DNA of 64,000 bases from an uncultured Saprospiraceae bacterium. GTDB lineage: Bacteria > Bacteroidota > Bacteroidia > Chitinophagales > Saprospiraceae. Below the pieces are notes generated by a model. The model worked only from the letters and a program-made list of their open reading frames with translations, was not told where the DNA came from and searched no databases. This document shows positions 17,341 through 26,249 of this stretch, one piece after another. The translations under genes and the position numbers were made by a program. Where the stretch lies: the NCBI GenBank assembly GCA_938028705.1, contig CALIZI010000082.1, forward strand, positions 1-64,000, given 5' to 3'. How positions within the stretch are numbered: position 1 is the stretch's first letter; each line of letters begins with the position of its first letter.

Positions 17341-18372
17341 ATGTTAGAATGGGTTAAAAAAATTTTCCGATTTATTTTTGGTTTTTTGAAGGATCCGGAG
17401 CCGCTAAAACCTAGAAATCCTTTGGCAGAAGGGGCAGAGTTTCCGTTTACTTTCGATGAGGTGAATATTGTGGCACTTGACGCAGGATTTAACTATACGA
17501 TTACGGAAGCCGATACGATGGATGATACGAATGCCTTGAGTTTTGAGCGGGTAGCAGACCATCACGGAATGCACCGCACGAGTCTGCGGGAGTTTAATCA
17601 AAATGATATTTATCGTGTAGGTGATAAGGTGTATATTCCGTCGGTAGATGAATTGTGTTTTATGGAATATTGTCGGCATTATGAGGATATTGTGTTGGCG
17701 GCTGAGGCTTATACAAGTCTGCCGCCGAGACCGAATCGGGCGATGTTGGATGCGGCGCGTTATCGCGGGGCAGGGGATATTGGTGCGAGTTATGCGACGA
17801 CTTCTACGATTTTTTATAGTCCGAATGATGTGCTTGCAGGTGCAAATGAAAGTCGCAGTGAAGTGATTAACGGTCAGCGGGAATATCAGGTCAATTGGGG
17901 AGAGAATATCTGGAAGTGTAATGTGTTTATGCACGACTGCACGTACCATGCGGGCTACGAGCCGGATGTATATGAGCGTAACAAACACTACATCAGGGCA
18001 GGAAAGCTGCATTTTTCTGAAAAGTTTGAACAGATTGATATTGAGGATATTACGCCGGGTGGTGTGATTCAGTTGTTTGCCGGAGAAAGTGAAGAGGATT
18101 CGCATAATATGGTCTTGATGTCGTTTATTGAACGCAAGGGTATCGAAACAACGGATGGTTTGAATGTGGAAGAATGGACCTTCAAAGCTATGGGCGCAGA
18201 GAAAGACCGTGCGGCAGTGTCTATTCGTCGTCATTTTGTAATAGTGGACAGGGATGAAGTGGAAGATGCTTATAAAGCTTATAAAGAATTCGACCTGACC
18301 AAACGAACTCATTTGCGCCTTTTCAGACCTATTGTTGAGCGGGGAGAATTAGTAGCGAGTAGCGAGTATTGA
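17341..18372 (+). CDS. LysM-like protein with putative NlpC/P60- or amidase-like domain
   Basis: A 343-residue protein read from ATG 17341; an upstream start at 17281 would add 20 residues of unlikely sequence. Residues 50-102 resemble a LysM module (NYTITEADTM … FERVADHHGMHRTSLREFNQ … VGDKVYIPS), which binds peptidoglycan or chitin. Residues 185-260 contain NIWKCNVFMHDCTYHAGY (candidate catalytic Cys 193) and DSHNMVLMS (candidate His 255), the order seen in papain-like cell-wall hydrolases. No signal peptide is evident. A GH25 lysozyme gene follows, supporting a cell-wall role. The hydrolase call is inference from these motifs. Confidence 0.55.
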   Translation: MLEWVKKIFRFIFGFLKDPEPLKPRNPLAEGAEFPFTFDEVNIVALDAGFNYTITEADTMDDTNALSFERVADHHGMHRTSLREFNQNDIYRVGDKVYIPSVDELCFMEYCRHYEDIVLAAEAYTSLPPRPNRAMLDAARYRGAGDIGASYATTSTIFYSPNDVLAGANESRSEVINGQREYQVNWGENIWKCNVFMHDCTYHAGYEPDVYERNKHYIRAGKLHFSEKFEQIDIEDITPGGVIQLFAGESEEDSHNMVLMSFIERKGIETTDGLNVEEWTFKAMGAEKDRAAVSIRRHFVIVDRDEVEDAYKAYKEFDLTKRTHLRLFRPIVERGELVASSEY

Positions 18373-18470
18373 GTAGCGAGTTACGAGTATCAAGTATTGA
18401 GTGACGAGTATTGAGTAATACAAACTCGCTACTCGCTACTCACTACTCAATACTCGCTACTAAAAAAAAT
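18356..18470. repeat. mirrored word array
   Basis: Left words of the type 'gtagcgagtattgagtagcgag' are the reverse complements of right words 'ctcgctactcactactcaat'. The array overlaps the last codons of the preceding gene and ends at the next start, so the two genes are separated by one long hairpin. Confidence 0.6.
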
Positions 18471-18473
18471 AAT

Positions 18474-19160
18474 ATGAAACAGGTCGGAAGACTTTTATTC
18501 TTAATGATGATTTTGTTGGGGGCTTGTCGTCAACCTACCGAGCGGTTGGAAGGATATGAGATACATGGTTTGGATGTATCGCATTACCAAGAGGTGATTG
18601 ATTGGGATGCAGTGATGATGCAGGATATTGATTTTGTGTTTATAAAAGCGACCGAAGGGCAGTCTATGAAAGACCACCGTTTTAAGCGGAATTGGAAAGT
18701 ATTGGGTGAGAAAAATGTGAGGCGCGGTGCCTATCATTTTTTTCGTCCGACCATTAGTGCAGCAGCACAGGCAGAAAATTATATTGAATTTGTGCCGCTT
18801 TGCGTGGGAGATTTAGCTCCGGTATTGGACGTGGAAGTCTTGGATAAAACTAACCCCAAAACCCTACGCAAAGGCATGAAAACATGGCTCAATAAAGTAG
18901 AAGCTGCCTACCATATTCGCCCCATTATTTACACCAATCTTAATTTTTATGAAGACTATCTGAAAGGTCATCTCGACGATTACCCGCTATGGATTGCCCG
19001 CTACAACAATCGCCCACCCTCACTCAGCGATCAACAAAAATGGCATTTTTGGCAATATGGCAATCGCGGACAACTCCTTGGTATTGAAGGACATGTAGAT
19101 TTTAATGTCTTCTACGGAGATTCTACCGACCTTGCTAAATTCTGCTTGGGGAGTGATTAG
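18474..19160 (+). CDS. GH25 family lysozyme, lipoprotein
   Basis: A 228-residue protein starting at ATG 18474 (MKQVGRLLFLM…) with lipobox LLGAC (Cys about 18). The GH25 fold is clear: GLDVSHYQEVIDWDAV (substrate Asp), DFVFIKATEG, GAYHFFRP, the catalytic DVE in APVLDVEV, IIYTNLNFYEDYL, PLWIARYN and FWQYGNRG … HVDFNVFYG. GH25 enzymes cleave the MurNAc-GlcNAc bond of peptidoglycan. Lipid anchoring puts it in the periplasm or on the surface. It is downstream of a putative LysM hydrolase gene. Confidence 0.88.
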   Translation: MKQVGRLLFLMMILLGACRQPTERLEGYEIHGLDVSHYQEVIDWDAVMMQDIDFVFIKATEGQSMKDHRFKRNWKVLGEKNVRRGAYHFFRPTISAAAQAENYIEFVPLCVGDLAPVLDVEVLDKTNPKTLRKGMKTWLNKVEAAYHIRPIIYTNLNFYEDYLKGHLDDYPLWIARYNNRPPSLSDQQKWHFWQYGNRGQLLGIEGHVDFNVFYGDSTDLAKFCLGSD

Positions 19161-19290
19161 TTTATAGAGTTGATTAGTTTATAGAGTGATTTGTAAAAAA
19201 ATATTTTTATAAATATAATTTAAATGTATTTTTATTTTATAAAAATTTTAATATTTTAAAAAATATTATTTATATCAACTCGCAAACTCG

Positions 19291-19596
19291 TTACTCACTA
19301 CTAACATGCTCGTCGAGAATATTTTTTAATTGATTAAAAGTATGTACCCCTGCTTTTCGATAAACCAATTCATTTTTTTTGTATATCATTAATGTCGGGA
19401 TGTTTCGGACATTGAGCCTTTGAGCTAAAGCCTGATTTTTATCTACATCAATCTTGATAATGGTGACTTTATCCTTCCATTCTTCTTTTAGCTTTGATAG
19501 GATGGGCGGCATACTTTTACAAGGTCCGCACCAATCGGCATAGAAATCTATCAGTACCGGATTTTCAGAATCAATAATATTTTTAAAACTTGCCAT
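19291..19596 (-). CDS. thioredoxin
   Basis: A 101-residue thioredoxin from ATG 19596 (MASFKNIIDSENPVLIDFYADWCGPCKSMPP). The active site WCGPC is at about 22-26, with the cis-proline in VRNIPTLMIY (about 69). An in-frame upstream extension to 19671 is low-complexity repeat DNA and unlikely to be coding. It reduces protein disulfides in the cytoplasm. The gene lies 80 bp after the rhomboid start on the same strand. Confidence 0.9.
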   Translation of the reverse strand: MASFKNIIDSENPVLIDFYADWCGPCKSMPPILSKLKEEWKDKVTIIKIDVDKNQALAQRLNVRNIPTLMIYKKNELVYRKAGVHTFNQLKNILDEHVSSE

Positions 19597-19604
19597 GATG
19601 AAAG

Positions 19605-19676
19605 TGTTGTAGTGTTGATGTGTTGTAGTGTCGTGGTGTTTAAGAACTACAACACTACGACACCACAACACTCAAA
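19605..19676. repeat. mirrored word array
   Basis: agtgttgtagtgttgatgtg and gtgtcgtggtg on the left mirror ctacaacactacgacaccac on the right. One hairpin separates the rhomboid and thioredoxin genes. Confidence 0.6.
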
Positions 19677-20321
19677 TTAAAACCAACTTGGTCCTTCGAG
19701 TGTTTTTTGAATGAATCGGGCAAATAAATCTACATTCATAAAGCCCGTAAAAAAGAAGCCCCAAACTGCTCCCGTAAAATGCGCCATGTGACCGATATTA
19801 TCCGTACCTTTTTTGTCCATATACCACGAATAATACAAGTAAGCCACACCTGCCAATATCTGCGGAATCGCAATAATACCATACAGATACAGATTCTGCC
19901 AAGGCTCAAAGAAAATCACTGCAAAAACCACTGCTGATACACCGCCCGAAGCCCCTAAAGCCGCATAATGTGGCGCATCGTGATAGCGAAGATAACTTGG
20001 AATCGAAGAAAAAATAATGCCTCCAAAGTACAAAGCCATATACTTTAAAGTGCTAAATTCTGCACCTAAAAAATGCGGGTACAAATACTTCTCCACCGCA
20101 TTACCAAATGACCAAAGCACAAACATATTGATGCCCAAATGCCACCAATCGGCATGAATAAAACCCGATGTCAGGAAGCGGTGCCATTCGTTTTGTCCTT
20201 TAATCGTCACAGGATGAAAAATCAATTTTGACTTTCCTTCCCTATTTTGCATCACCATATAAGAAATCAGGCAGGTGATGCCCACTATGAGGTTGGTAAT
20301 CGTTAAAAACTCCGGATTCAT
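19677..20321 (-). CDS. rhomboid family intramembrane serine protease
   Basis: A 214-residue six-helix membrane protein. It has HRFLTSGFIHADWWHLGINMFVLWSFG (His and Asn of the oxyanion side), the catalytic serine in AALGASGGVSAVVFA (about residue 110) and the catalytic histidine in MAHFTGAVWGFFF (about 181). It is clearly diverged from the rhomboid at 3635 (no hydrophilic tail). It probably cleaves membrane-anchored substrates. Confidence 0.9.
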   Translation of the reverse strand: MNPEFLTITNLIVGITCLISYMVMQNREGKSKLIFHPVTIKGQNEWHRFLTSGFIHADWWHLGINMFVLWSFGNAVEKYLYPHFLGAEFSTLKYMALYFGGIIFSSIPSYLRYHDAPHYAALGASGGVSAVVFAVIFFEPWQNLYLYGIIAIPQILAGVAYLYYSWYMDKKGTDNIGHMAHFTGAVWGFFFTGFMNVDLFARFIQKTLEGPSWF

Positions 20322-20327
20322 AAACTA

Positions 20328-20403
20328 AGTGTTGGGGTGTTGAGGTGTCGAAGTGTTGAAGTGTTAACTACAACACTTCAATACCCCAACACTTCAACAC
20401 TTT
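20328..20403. repeat. mirrored word array
   Basis: gtgttggggtgttgaggtgt and gaagtgttgaagtgttaac mirror caacacttcaataccccaac and acttcaacac. It lies between rlmH and the rhomboid gene. Confidence 0.6.
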
Positions 20404-20874
20404 CTAATGATGATAAGGTTCGTTTTTTAAAATCGTCATAGCGCGATAGACTTGTTCGGTGAAAAACACGCGCACCATCTGATGTGAAAAAGTCATATTG
20501 GATAAAGATAATTTGGTATTGGCACGGTCATATATTTTCTCCGAAAAACCATAGGCACCACCGACTAGAAAAATCGCTTTTCGTTGTGCTTGTTGCAATA
20601 ACCTTTCCATATATTTTGCAAATTCAGGCGAAGTATATTGCTTGCCTTTATCGTCCAATAATATCAGGTAATCACCCTTGTCGATTCGCTTCAAAATATC
20701 TTCTCCTTCTTTGCTTTTGATTTGCCCGACAGACAAGCCCTTTGTCTTTTTCAGTGCCGGAATGACGACCACTTCAAAAGGCAGATAATGCTTCAATCGC
20801 TTGACATACATCGCCATGCCTTCCTCTACAAAATCCTGCGTTGTTTTGCCCACTAACCAAAATTCTATCTTCAT
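20404..20874 (-). CDS. rlmH: 23S rRNA (pseudouridine-1915-N3)-methyltransferase
   Basis: A 156-residue SPOUT-fold methyltransferase, the normal family length. Conserved blocks are KIEFWLVGKTTQDFVEEGMAMY, YLILLDDKGKQYTSPEFA, FLVGGAYGFSEKIYDRA (knotted SAM site) and SNMTFSHQMVRVFFTEQVYRA, with the C-terminal PYHH motif. RlmH methylates pseudouridine 1915 in helix 69 of 23S rRNA in assembled ribosomes. Confidence 0.96.
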   Translation of the reverse strand: MKIEFWLVGKTTQDFVEEGMAMYVKRLKHYLPFEVVVIPALKKTKGLSVGQIKSKEGEDILKRIDKGDYLILLDDKGKQYTSPEFAKYMERLLQQAQRKAIFLVGGAYGFSEKIYDRANTKLSLSNMTFSHQMVRVFFTEQVYRAMTILKNEPYHH

Positions 20875-20877
20875 GGA

Positions 20878-21121
20878 TTAATGCTATAATGCTGAAATGA
20901 TATAATGCGATAATATGTCGATATTATTTGTTTTGTTTATTTAAATTTTTATTTATAATAAAAAAAAATAGTAATATATAATGAGTAATATCGACATTAT
21001 TCATTCATTCAAAATTCAACATTCATTCACTTCAATGATACAATGCAATAATATTTTTAATGCTTTAATGTGACAATAAAATTCGTATTATTATCGCATT
21101 ACAGCATTTCGTCATTATTGC
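20878..21121. repeat. mirrored word array around an AT-rich core
   Basis: Left 'ttaatgctataatgctgaaatg … gataatatgtcgatatta' is mirrored by 'taatatcgacattattcattc … tgcaataatatttttaatgc'. The exact inner pair is aatatgtcgatatta against taatatcgacatta. It spans the gap between hemE and rlmH. Confidence 0.55.
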
Positions 21122-21123
21122 AT

Positions 21124-22206
21124 TTAAGCCCCAAAACTCTTCACTGCATCTACAAATATTTTCACATTATCAAGCGGTGTATCGGGATATACGCCATGTC
21201 CGAGATTAGCAATATATTTATCACCAAAATCTCTGACCATCTTGTGTGTAGCCGAGCAAATCACGTCTTCGGGTGCGTACAGTAAGCATGGGTCAAGATT
21301 GCCTTGCAAAGCCTTCGTTGTGCCTACCATTTCGCGGGCATTTTGTGCTGTGGTATTCCAATCAATACCAATTACATTACAGTCCAATTTGCCGAGTTCG
21401 TCGAGTGCAAACCAAGCATTTTTGGCAAATACCGTTACCGGAACTTCCGTAATAGATTCACAAATTTGCTTCAAATAAGGCAAGCCGAATACCTTGTATT
21501 GCTCAGGGCTAAGGATGCCCGCCCACGAATCGAATACTTGTACGAGGTCTGCGCCTGCCTTGATTTGACCTTTGAGATAATCAACCGTAGTGTCCGTTAT
21601 TTTTTGTAATAAAACGTGTGACGAAATCGGTTTTTTGTACAAAAAACGCCTTGCTTTGGAGAAAGTTTTACTGCCCGAACCTTCAATCATGTAAGCCATT
21701 AGCGTCCAAGGCGCACCACAAAATCCGATGAGAGGCACACGTCCGTTAAGTTCGGCTTTGGTGAGTTGAATCGCCTTATAAACGTAGTCCAATTGCAGGG
21801 CAGCTTTTTCTCCGGCAATGAGTTTATCCACGTCCTCTTCCAGTTGAATGGTCATCGGAAACATCGGTCCTTTGCCCGGTATCATTTCGTAGCGCAAGCC
21901 CATGACTTCCGGCACCACGAGGATGTCGGAGAAAATAATCGCTGCATCTACGCCAAGTTCATCAACGGGCTGAATGGTGACTTCACAGGCGAGTTCCGGC
22001 GTTTCTACCAGTTCCTTGAAGCCCGAAAGTTTGCCGCGTAGTTCGCGGTATTGGGGCAATATTCGCCCTGCCTGCCGCATCAACCACACAGGCGGACGCT
22101 CCACCTGTTCACCTCGCGCTGCACGTAAGAGTAAATCATTTTTCAAGGCTAAAGGTTGTACTTCTTCTGTCGACAATTGCTCGTTTTCCATTATGTCATT
22201 CATCAT
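21124..22206 (-). CDS. hemE: uroporphyrinogen decarboxylase
   Basis: A 360-residue enzyme with the family's usual length plus a short N-terminal extension; an alternative start is the ATG at 22191. Signatures: [21 protein letters not shown] (about 37-57), ADIIFSDIL-type strand ([16 protein letters not shown]), [26 protein letters not shown] and [11 protein letters not shown]. It converts uroporphyrinogen III to coproporphyrinogen III in heme synthesis. No other heme genes are in the window. Confidence 0.96.
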   Translation of the reverse strand: MMNDIMENEQLSTEEVQPLALKNDLLLRAARGEQVERPPVWLMRQAGRILPQYRELRGKLSGFKELVETPELACEVTIQPVDELGVDAAIIFSDILVVPEVMGLRYEMIPGKGPMFPMTIQLEEDVDKLIAGEKAALQLDYVYKAIQLTKAELNGRVPLIGFCGAPWTLMAYMIEGSGSKTFSKARRFLYKKPISSHVLLQKITDTTVDYLKGQIKAGADLVQVFDSWAGILSPEQYKVFGLPYLKQICESITEVPVTVFAKNAWFALDELGKLDCNVIGIDWNTTAQNAREMVGTTKALQGNLDPCLLYAPEDVICSATHKMVRDFGDKYIANLGHGVYPDTPLDNVKIFVDAVKSFGA

Positions 22207-22275
22207 TTTCCATTAATCGTCCACCATTAACCATTAATCGTTCACCATTAATCATTAATCATTAACCATTAATCA
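22207..22275. repeat. tandem low-complexity words
   Basis: Degenerate tandem copies of 'ccattaatcattaa' fill the gap between hemE and the TetR-type gene. Confidence 0.5.
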
Positions 22276-22872
22276 TTATTTAAAAATCGCTTTGCTTTTC
22301 ATTAAAAAATATTCTTCAATAAATGTGGCGATAGAGATATTATTTTCTATCAAAACATTGGGGTCGGTCAGTGCATTGATGATGATGCGATCTGTTAATG
22401 CCATTACATTCACATCAAAATTTTCTAATATATTTTCCTCAATGCCTTGCTCATAAAATGCCCGAAAACTCTTTGTAGCAAGTGCTGTAAGGTCATGTAT
22501 TTTTTGCCACAATTCGGGGTGTCTGTTTTTTAAAAATATTAAAAAATCATTGGATATACCCGCCAATTCTTCCGAAACGGTTTGCAGGGCATTGGCGTAG
22601 CGCTTCATATAAGATTCGCGCTCATCAAAAAGTAAAGCGGCAAAGGAGGAGATTTGTTCAATTTTAAGTTCTATCACATCAGACAAAACCAGCTCTTTGG
22701 AAGAATAATGCTTATAAAAAGTGGCTTTGCTTACGCCTGCTTTTTGTGCAATGGTTTCCATATTTTCATTATGCAATTCGCCACGCAAAAGGAGGGGCAT
22801 CAGGCGTTTTGCCCAAACTGCACGTACCTTCGGGTCTTCAATGCGTTGTTTGTCCATTGGTTTTCTCCCCAT
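22276..22872 (-). CDS. TetR/AcrR family transcriptional regulator
   Basis: A 198-residue protein with an N-terminal helix-turn-helix (NMETIAQKAGVSKATFYKHYSSKELVLSDV, residues 38-67) and a helical, ligand-binding C-terminal domain. The start is preceded by a basic tail (MGRKPMDKQR). TetR regulators usually repress a nearby gene until a small molecule binds. The adjacent hemE is on the same strand downstream, so it is one possible target; the target is not shown by any operator I can identify. Confidence 0.88.
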   Translation of the reverse strand: MGRKPMDKQRIEDPKVRAVWAKRLMPLLLRGELHNENMETIAQKAGVSKATFYKHYSSKELVLSDVIELKIEQISSFAALLFDERESYMKRYANALQTVSEELAGISNDFLIFLKNRHPELWQKIHDLTALATKSFRAFYEQGIEENILENFDVNVMALTDRIIINALTDPNVLIENNISIATFIEEYFLMKSKAIFK

Positions 22873-22942
22873 TTCACAAAAATACGATTTAATATTCAGA
22901 TTTAAATATGAAATTTAAATTCAAGTGTTGTATGCTTGTTTT

Positions 22943-23142
22943 CTGGACTTTGGATATTAGGGAATTAGGAAATTTGGTATTAGGTATCCCGATAGTTATC
23001 AGGATTTTTATCAAATAATTATAAAATTAAATTAATTAAATGTTTTTTATTTTTAATGGAAATAGAATGCCTGATAATCAATTACTTACGATTTAAAACC
23101 AAATTTCCCAGTTACCAAATTTCCAAAATATCCAAAGTCCAG
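22943..23142. mobile_element. 200-bp hairpin element bordered by 7-bp direct repeats
   Basis: The ends ctggactttggatatt (22943-22958) and aatatccaaagtccag (23127-23142) are exact 16-bp inverted repeats, continued inward imperfectly. The 7-mer ttgtttt lies directly outside both ends (22936-22942 and 23143-23149), as in a target-site duplication. It resembles the element at 802-993. It separates the TetR-type gene from the ATPase/DUF4276 pair. Confidence 0.65.
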
Positions 23143-23239
23143 TTGTTTTGATGTTTGGTTAAAATAAGTTATTTTGGCTTTTGTTTTGGCAGCAATACTT
23201 AGTTCAATGTCTTTTTTATTAAAAATTTATGACTAACAA

Positions 23240-24301
23240 ATGATTAATCAAATACATGTAAAAGGATACAAATCTATCAAAGATACAAGAATAGAGTTGA
23301 CTCCTATAAATATTTTGATTGGCTCTAATGGAGTGGGTAAGTCGAATTTTATTTCATTTTTTAAATTATTGAATGAAATATATGAAAAAAGATTAGAAAA
23401 TTATACCTTAAAAAAAGGAAGTGAATCGCTGCTTTATTTTGGTCATAAAATCACACCTGAAATTGAGGGATATATTGAGTTTGACCGTAAAAAAGGCTAT
23501 AAATTTACACTCGAACCTACAGAAAAATATACTTTGTTCATCAAGAAAGAATGTGGTCGTTTTGTAAATGGATCAGGTGGTGCGTCCGCAACATTTAGTC
23601 ATAAATCAAATCTAAAGGAAAGCGAATTTCGGAGAGAAAATGACGAAAGTAATTACCTGCAAAATTTCAAAATATATCATTTTCACGATACAAGCGTAAG
23701 TTCAAAACTCCGTACTCCTTCCATGATTACGGATAACATCAGGCTACGCGAAGATGGAGATAATTTGCCGTCCTTTCTTTATTTTTTACAAGAAAAACAT
23801 CCCAAACATTTCAAGCGTATTGAGCGTACTGTAAAAACGATTGCACCTTATTTCGATAGTTTTCATCTGCTGCCTGATCGTCTTTCCGAGAATCGTATCA
23901 GTTTGGAATGGCGGGCAACGGGGCATCCCGATTTTCCTTTTAATGCTCATCATCTTTCTGATGGTACGATTCGTTTTATCGCTTTGGCAACTTTGCTGAT
24001 GCAGCCTGATTTGCCCAAAACCATTATTATAGATGAGCCGGAGATAGGCTTACATCCGGTGGCTATACACAAACTATCGGGGCTTATCCAAAAAGCCTCT
24101 GCCAAATGCCAGATTATTGTTGCCACACAATCGGCTAATTTGGTGAGTCATTTTAATCCAAGCGACATCATTACGGTGGATAGAATGAATAATGAATCCG
24201 TGTTTGACAGACCTGATGAAGCACAATTGGAAAGTTGGTTGGAAGAGTTTACATTAGGGGATTTGTGGCTTAAAAATATGATAAAAGGTCAACCGTTTTA
24301 A
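23240..24301 (+). CDS. AAA family ATPase (AAA_21/OLD-like)
   Basis: A 353-residue SMC/RecF-like ATPase. Walker A is GSNGVGKSN (28-36), an ABC-type signature appears as HLSDGTIRF (about 237), Walker B is TIIIDEPEIGLHP (261-273, DE at 265-266), and the D-loop/H-switch region is QIIVATQSANLVSHF (about 291-305). Insertion of about 130 residues between Walker A and signature matches the AAA_21 class found in OLD nucleases and defence ATPases, without a fused Toprim domain. The gene ends 2 bp before a DUF4276 gene, indicating a two-gene operon. Confidence 0.88.
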   Translation: MINQIHVKGYKSIKDTRIELTPINILIGSNGVGKSNFISFFKLLNEIYEKRLENYTLKKGSESLLYFGHKITPEIEGYIEFDRKKGYKFTLEPTEKYTLFIKKECGRFVNGSGGASATFSHKSNLKESEFRRENDESNYLQNFKIYHFHDTSVSSKLRTPSMITDNIRLREDGDNLPSFLYFLQEKHPKHFKRIERTVKTIAPYFDSFHLLPDRLSENRISLEWRATGHPDFPFNAHHLSDGTIRFIALATLLMQPDLPKTIIIDEPEIGLHPVAIHKLSGLIQKASAKCQIIVATQSANLVSHFNPSDIITVDRMNNESVFDRPDEAQLESWLEEFTLGDLWLKNMIKGQPF

Positions 24302-24303
24302 TC

Positions 24304-24984
24304 ATGAAAAGAGCGCATTGTATAGTAGAAGGACAGACCGAAGTTCAGGTTTTTAGTTCGTTGTTGGCACCTTATATTCTTGAACAAACAGGTGCTTATG
24401 TACTTTTTACGCCTATCAAACATACCGGTGGCGGTATCGTCAAATTCACAAAAATCTTACCGGAATTAAGAGAGCATTTGAAAGACAGGGAGAAAATTGT
24501 AACTACGTATTTTGACTATTACGGAATTCACAAAAATCATGGATTTAAAAATTATGAAGCCGCTAAAGTTGACACAAATAATCCCTTGATTGGTGTTGAA
24601 TTATTGGAAAATGGAATGACAGAAACCCTCCAGGAAAATGGTGTTGGTACCAAAAATTTTATCCCTTATATCCAACTGCATGAGTTTGAAGCATTACTGT
24701 TCTCGTCGGATAAAGGCTTTGATTTTCAATTTGATAATCCGTTGATTATTAGTAAATTAAAGAAAGTAAGAAACCGATTTCCGAACCCAGAAGATATAAA
24801 TGATAATCCCCAAACTGCTCCTTCAAAAAGAATTATAAACATTCTTGAAAAGCATGGTGAAAAGTATGTTAAAACATCTGACGGAGAAAGTATTGCACTT
24901 GAAATTGGTATAGAAGAAATGTTGAATAAATGCCCTCGATTTAATCATTGGGTAAACTCCTTAATCACTAAAATCAAAGCATAA
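24304..24984 (+). CDS. DUF4276 family, Toprim-like protein
   Basis: A 226-residue protein of family DUF4276. The N-terminal VEGQTE (8-13) is the glutamate motif of Toprim-like folds, followed by the conserved TTYFDYYGIHK (about 67-77, Asp 71) and IPYIQLHEFEALLFS (about 119-133). DUF4276 genes are known to accompany AAA_21 ATPases. The layout parallels OLD-family Gabija (ATPase-Toprim) and the PARIS pair (ATPase plus DUF4435 Toprim-like effector). A nuclease effector controlled by the ATPase is therefore a reasonable inference but is not shown. Confidence 0.88.
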   Translation: MKRAHCIVEGQTEVQVFSSLLAPYILEQTGAYVLFTPIKHTGGGIVKFTKILPELREHLKDREKIVTTYFDYYGIHKNHGFKNYEAAKVDTNNPLIGVELLENGMTETLQENGVGTKNFIPYIQLHEFEALLFSSDKGFDFQFDNPLIISKLKKVRNRFPNPEDINDNPQTAPSKRIINILEKHGEKYVKTSDGESIALEIGIEEMLNKCPRFNHWVNSLITKIKA

Positions 24985-25027
24985 CGAGTGCGTATGTTTA
25001 TTTTTAAATAAAATATATTAATAAAAA

Positions 25028-26236
25028 TTATTTTATAATAATTTTCTTAATAATTTTATCTCTCTCAAAATCTAATTCTAATAAATAAATACCTTGTTGT
25101 AAATGTTGAACGGGAAGGCTTTTTGTGCCGGATATTTTTTCAGCATTATACCATAAGCGACCTGTCATATCGTAAAGGCGAATGTTCGTATTTACAGGTG
25201 TTTGAATGTGAATAAAATCGCTTGTAGGATTGGGATAAATTTGAATATCGGGCAAGTCTGAAACGGGCTGATTGTCAGTATGGAGGTCGGGTTTGAATTT
25301 TATAAGCCCGCCATTGTCGGTGGATATCCACAGGATGCTATCTCCTTGTGTGTTGAGGTTGCGAATGGTATTGGTAGTAAGTGGAGAATTGTCGGTGTTA
25401 TAGGTCATCCAATGCCCATAAGTGCAAATACCCGCCGGGGCAGTACCCAGAAAAATGGTATCGTGCAACTCGGCTATTGCGCTGATGCTGTTGTCGCAAA
25501 TCGGGGAATTAATGGTGATAAAAGTGAATTGATTATTGTTGATGTCAAACACATTCAGCCCTCCGGCAGGGCAGGCAAACCATTTATTTTGTTCGTCATC
25601 AATATAAATATCAAGAATAGTATTATCGGTAAGTTGCGTATTATCAGCGGTATAAACGGTCATGGTACTATCTTTCAGACGTGCGACACCACCATTGAGT
25701 GTACCCACCCAAAGAGCATTTTGAGCATCGAGCGCAAGGGAAGGGATGTTATTGGAAAGCAGGTCAGAATTATTCATATTATACACTTTCCAATCTGTAC
25801 CGTCAAAACTATGCAAGCCGCCAGACGTACCTATCCAGAGCAAACCGTCATTGTCGATAAGCAATGAACGGGCAAAATTATCCTCCAAACCGGAGTTACC
25901 GATATTATAAACCGTCCAGTCTGTACCGTCATATCGCGCAAGTCCGCCGATGAATGTTCCTATCCAAAGGTCGTCATTATCATCCAAGAGCAAAGCGCGG
26001 ACGGAGTTGTGCGGTAAGCCGGAATTATCGGTGCGAAATGTTGTCCAGTTTTCACCATCGAAGTAACCTAATCCGTAATCCGTACCGACCCATAGATTGC
26101 CCTGCTCGTCGGGTAGAGCGCAAAAGACATTATCGTAAGGTAAGCCCGAATTTGAGGTGTTATAAATCGTCCACTCTGCTTGGGCAGTTATTTGAAGTGT
26201 GGCGCAAAGTAGGAATATGGTCAGATAGTATTGCAT
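25028..26236 (-). CDS. T9SS-secreted two-component-propeller repeat protein
   Basis: A 402-residue secreted protein. After a signal peptide (…LQITAQA), residues 20-300 hold about six repeats of ~45 residues of the form 'LWVGT..GL..FDG..WT.YN..NSGLP.N', the regulator-propeller blade seen in hybrid sensor kinases but here in a stand-alone secreted protein. The C-terminus from about 315 (IYPNPTSDFIHIQ … GIYLLELDFERDKIIKKIIIK) is a T9SS type-A sorting domain. A beta-propeller adhesin or binding protein on the cell surface is inferred. Confidence 0.85.
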   Translation of the reverse strand: MQYYLTIFLLCATLQITAQAEWTIYNTSNSGLPYDNVFCALPDEQGNLWVGTDYGLGYFDGENWTTFRTDNSGLPHNSVRALLLDDNDDLWIGTFIGGLARYDGTDWTVYNIGNSGLEDNFARSLLIDNDGLLWIGTSGGLHSFDGTDWKVYNMNNSDLLSNNIPSLALDAQNALWVGTLNGGVARLKDSTMTVYTADNTQLTDNTILDIYIDDEQNKWFACPAGGLNVFDINNNQFTFITINSPICDNSISAIAELHDTIFLGTAPAGICTYGHWMTYNTDNSPLTTNTIRNLNTQGDSILWISTDNGGLIKFKPDLHTDNQPVSDLPDIQIYPNPTSDFIHIQTPVNTNIRLYDMTGRLWYNAEKISGTKSLPVQHLQQGIYLLELDFERDKIIKKIIIK

Positions 26237-26249
26237 AACCGATGAATTT

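Noticed and set aside
17404-18312. 302-codon open frame on the minus strand
   Set aside because: It lies wholly antisense to the better-supported plus-strand gene at 17341, has an Ile/Arg/His-rich antisense composition and no recognisable domain.
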